Assembly (NCBI GenBank): GCA_001603415.1
Contig: LUYY01000099.1
Coordinates: forward strand, 1-8,083
Reading direction: 5' to 3'
DNA: 8,083 bases
DNA from: Bacteroidales bacterium Bact_07
GTDB taxonomy: Bacteria > Bacteroidota > Bacteroidia > Bacteroidales > Tenuifilaceae
Shown here: positions 8,004 to 8,083 of the stretch, piece by piece
Layout of the letters: each line of letters begins with the position of its first letter
Position numbering within the stretch: position 1 is the first letter of the stretch
Notes under the pieces: generated by a model
Databases searched by the model: none
Seen by the model: the letters and a program-made list of their open reading frames with translations, nothing else
What the model was told of the DNA's origin: nothing
Translations under genes and position numbers: made by a program

Positions 8004-8014
8004 ACTGTAACAGT
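8004..8014. repeat. 11-base palindrome, possible operator
   Basis: ACTGT-A-ACAGT, a perfect five-base inverted repeat around one central base, in the AT-rich region upstream of the gene starting at 7941. If the weak -7 candidate at 7985-7992 is real, the palindrome sits near the -33 region, where a repressor or activator could act. It is short, single-copy in this gap, and may be chance. Confidence 0.2.
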
Positions 8015-8028
8015 AAAAGTAGATTTAT

Positions 8029-8057
8029 TTGACTTTCTTATTACTAATTCTTATTAA
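8029..8057 (+). promoter_or_regulatory. Sigma70-like promoter match pointing out of the window
   Basis: TTGACT (8029-8034), a 17-base spacer, then TATTAA (8052-8057) resembles a -35/-10 pair reading rightwards, towards a possible divergent gene beyond 8083. Bacteroidota vegetative promoters use a different consensus, and the region is very AT-rich, so the match may have no function. The rest of 7942-8083 shows no open frame or RNA gene that I can support. Confidence 0.15.
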
Positions 8058-8083
8058 TGAGTAAATTGATATTAAATTTTACT

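Noticed and set aside
1..8083. CRISPR array, insertion sequence, tRNA or rRNA, phage or defence genes
   Set aside because: No direct-repeat array, transposase, terminal repeats or structured RNA signature was seen; the coding density is accounted for by four ordinary chromosomal genes.

Overview
The window looks like a piece of a Bacteroidota chromosome, probably from the Bacteroidales/Marinilabiliales side. The signs are moderate GC with AT-rich intergenic DNA, no Shine-Dalgarno-like sequence before any start codon, and protein types common in that phylum: a Cache-HAMP-GAF-PAS sensor with an 'EEMRQNMEELQATQEE' linker, and stand-alone SucA and SucB. The organism is inferred from style, not from a marker gene.

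Layout: (1) 27-2330, plus strand, is a membrane sensor: TM, extracytoplasmic double-Cache domain, TM, HAMP, GAF, coiled coil, PAS. It has no kinase, cyclase or methyl-accepting output domain. (2) 2331-2362 is a very short convergent gap filled by a hairpin with T tracts on both sides, which should terminate transcription from both directions. (3) 2363-3631, minus strand, is sucB, the E2 dihydrolipoyl succinyltransferase of 2-oxoglutarate dehydrogenase. (4) 3655-6453, minus strand, is sucA, the E1 decarboxylase, 23 bases upstream of sucB in the same operon. (5) 6535-7941, minus strand, is a conserved protein of unknown function, 81 bases upstream of sucA. (6) 7942-8083 is an AT-rich intergenic region that probably holds the promoter of the minus-strand genes; only weak candidate signals are visible.

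SucA and SucB together convert 2-oxoglutarate to succinyl-CoA in the TCA cycle. They also need an E3 dihydrolipoamide dehydrogenase, which is not in this window. The sensor is convergent with the suc operon and nothing in the sequence links them. The upstream unknown gene may be co-transcribed with sucAB, since no terminator or good promoter is visible between them.

No clear new multi-gene system is present. The most unusual points are a cysteine-rich C-terminal tail on SucA, a shortened loop without the usual glycines in the E3/E1-binding domain of SucB, the missing output domain of the sensor, and the uncharacterised 468-residue protein.
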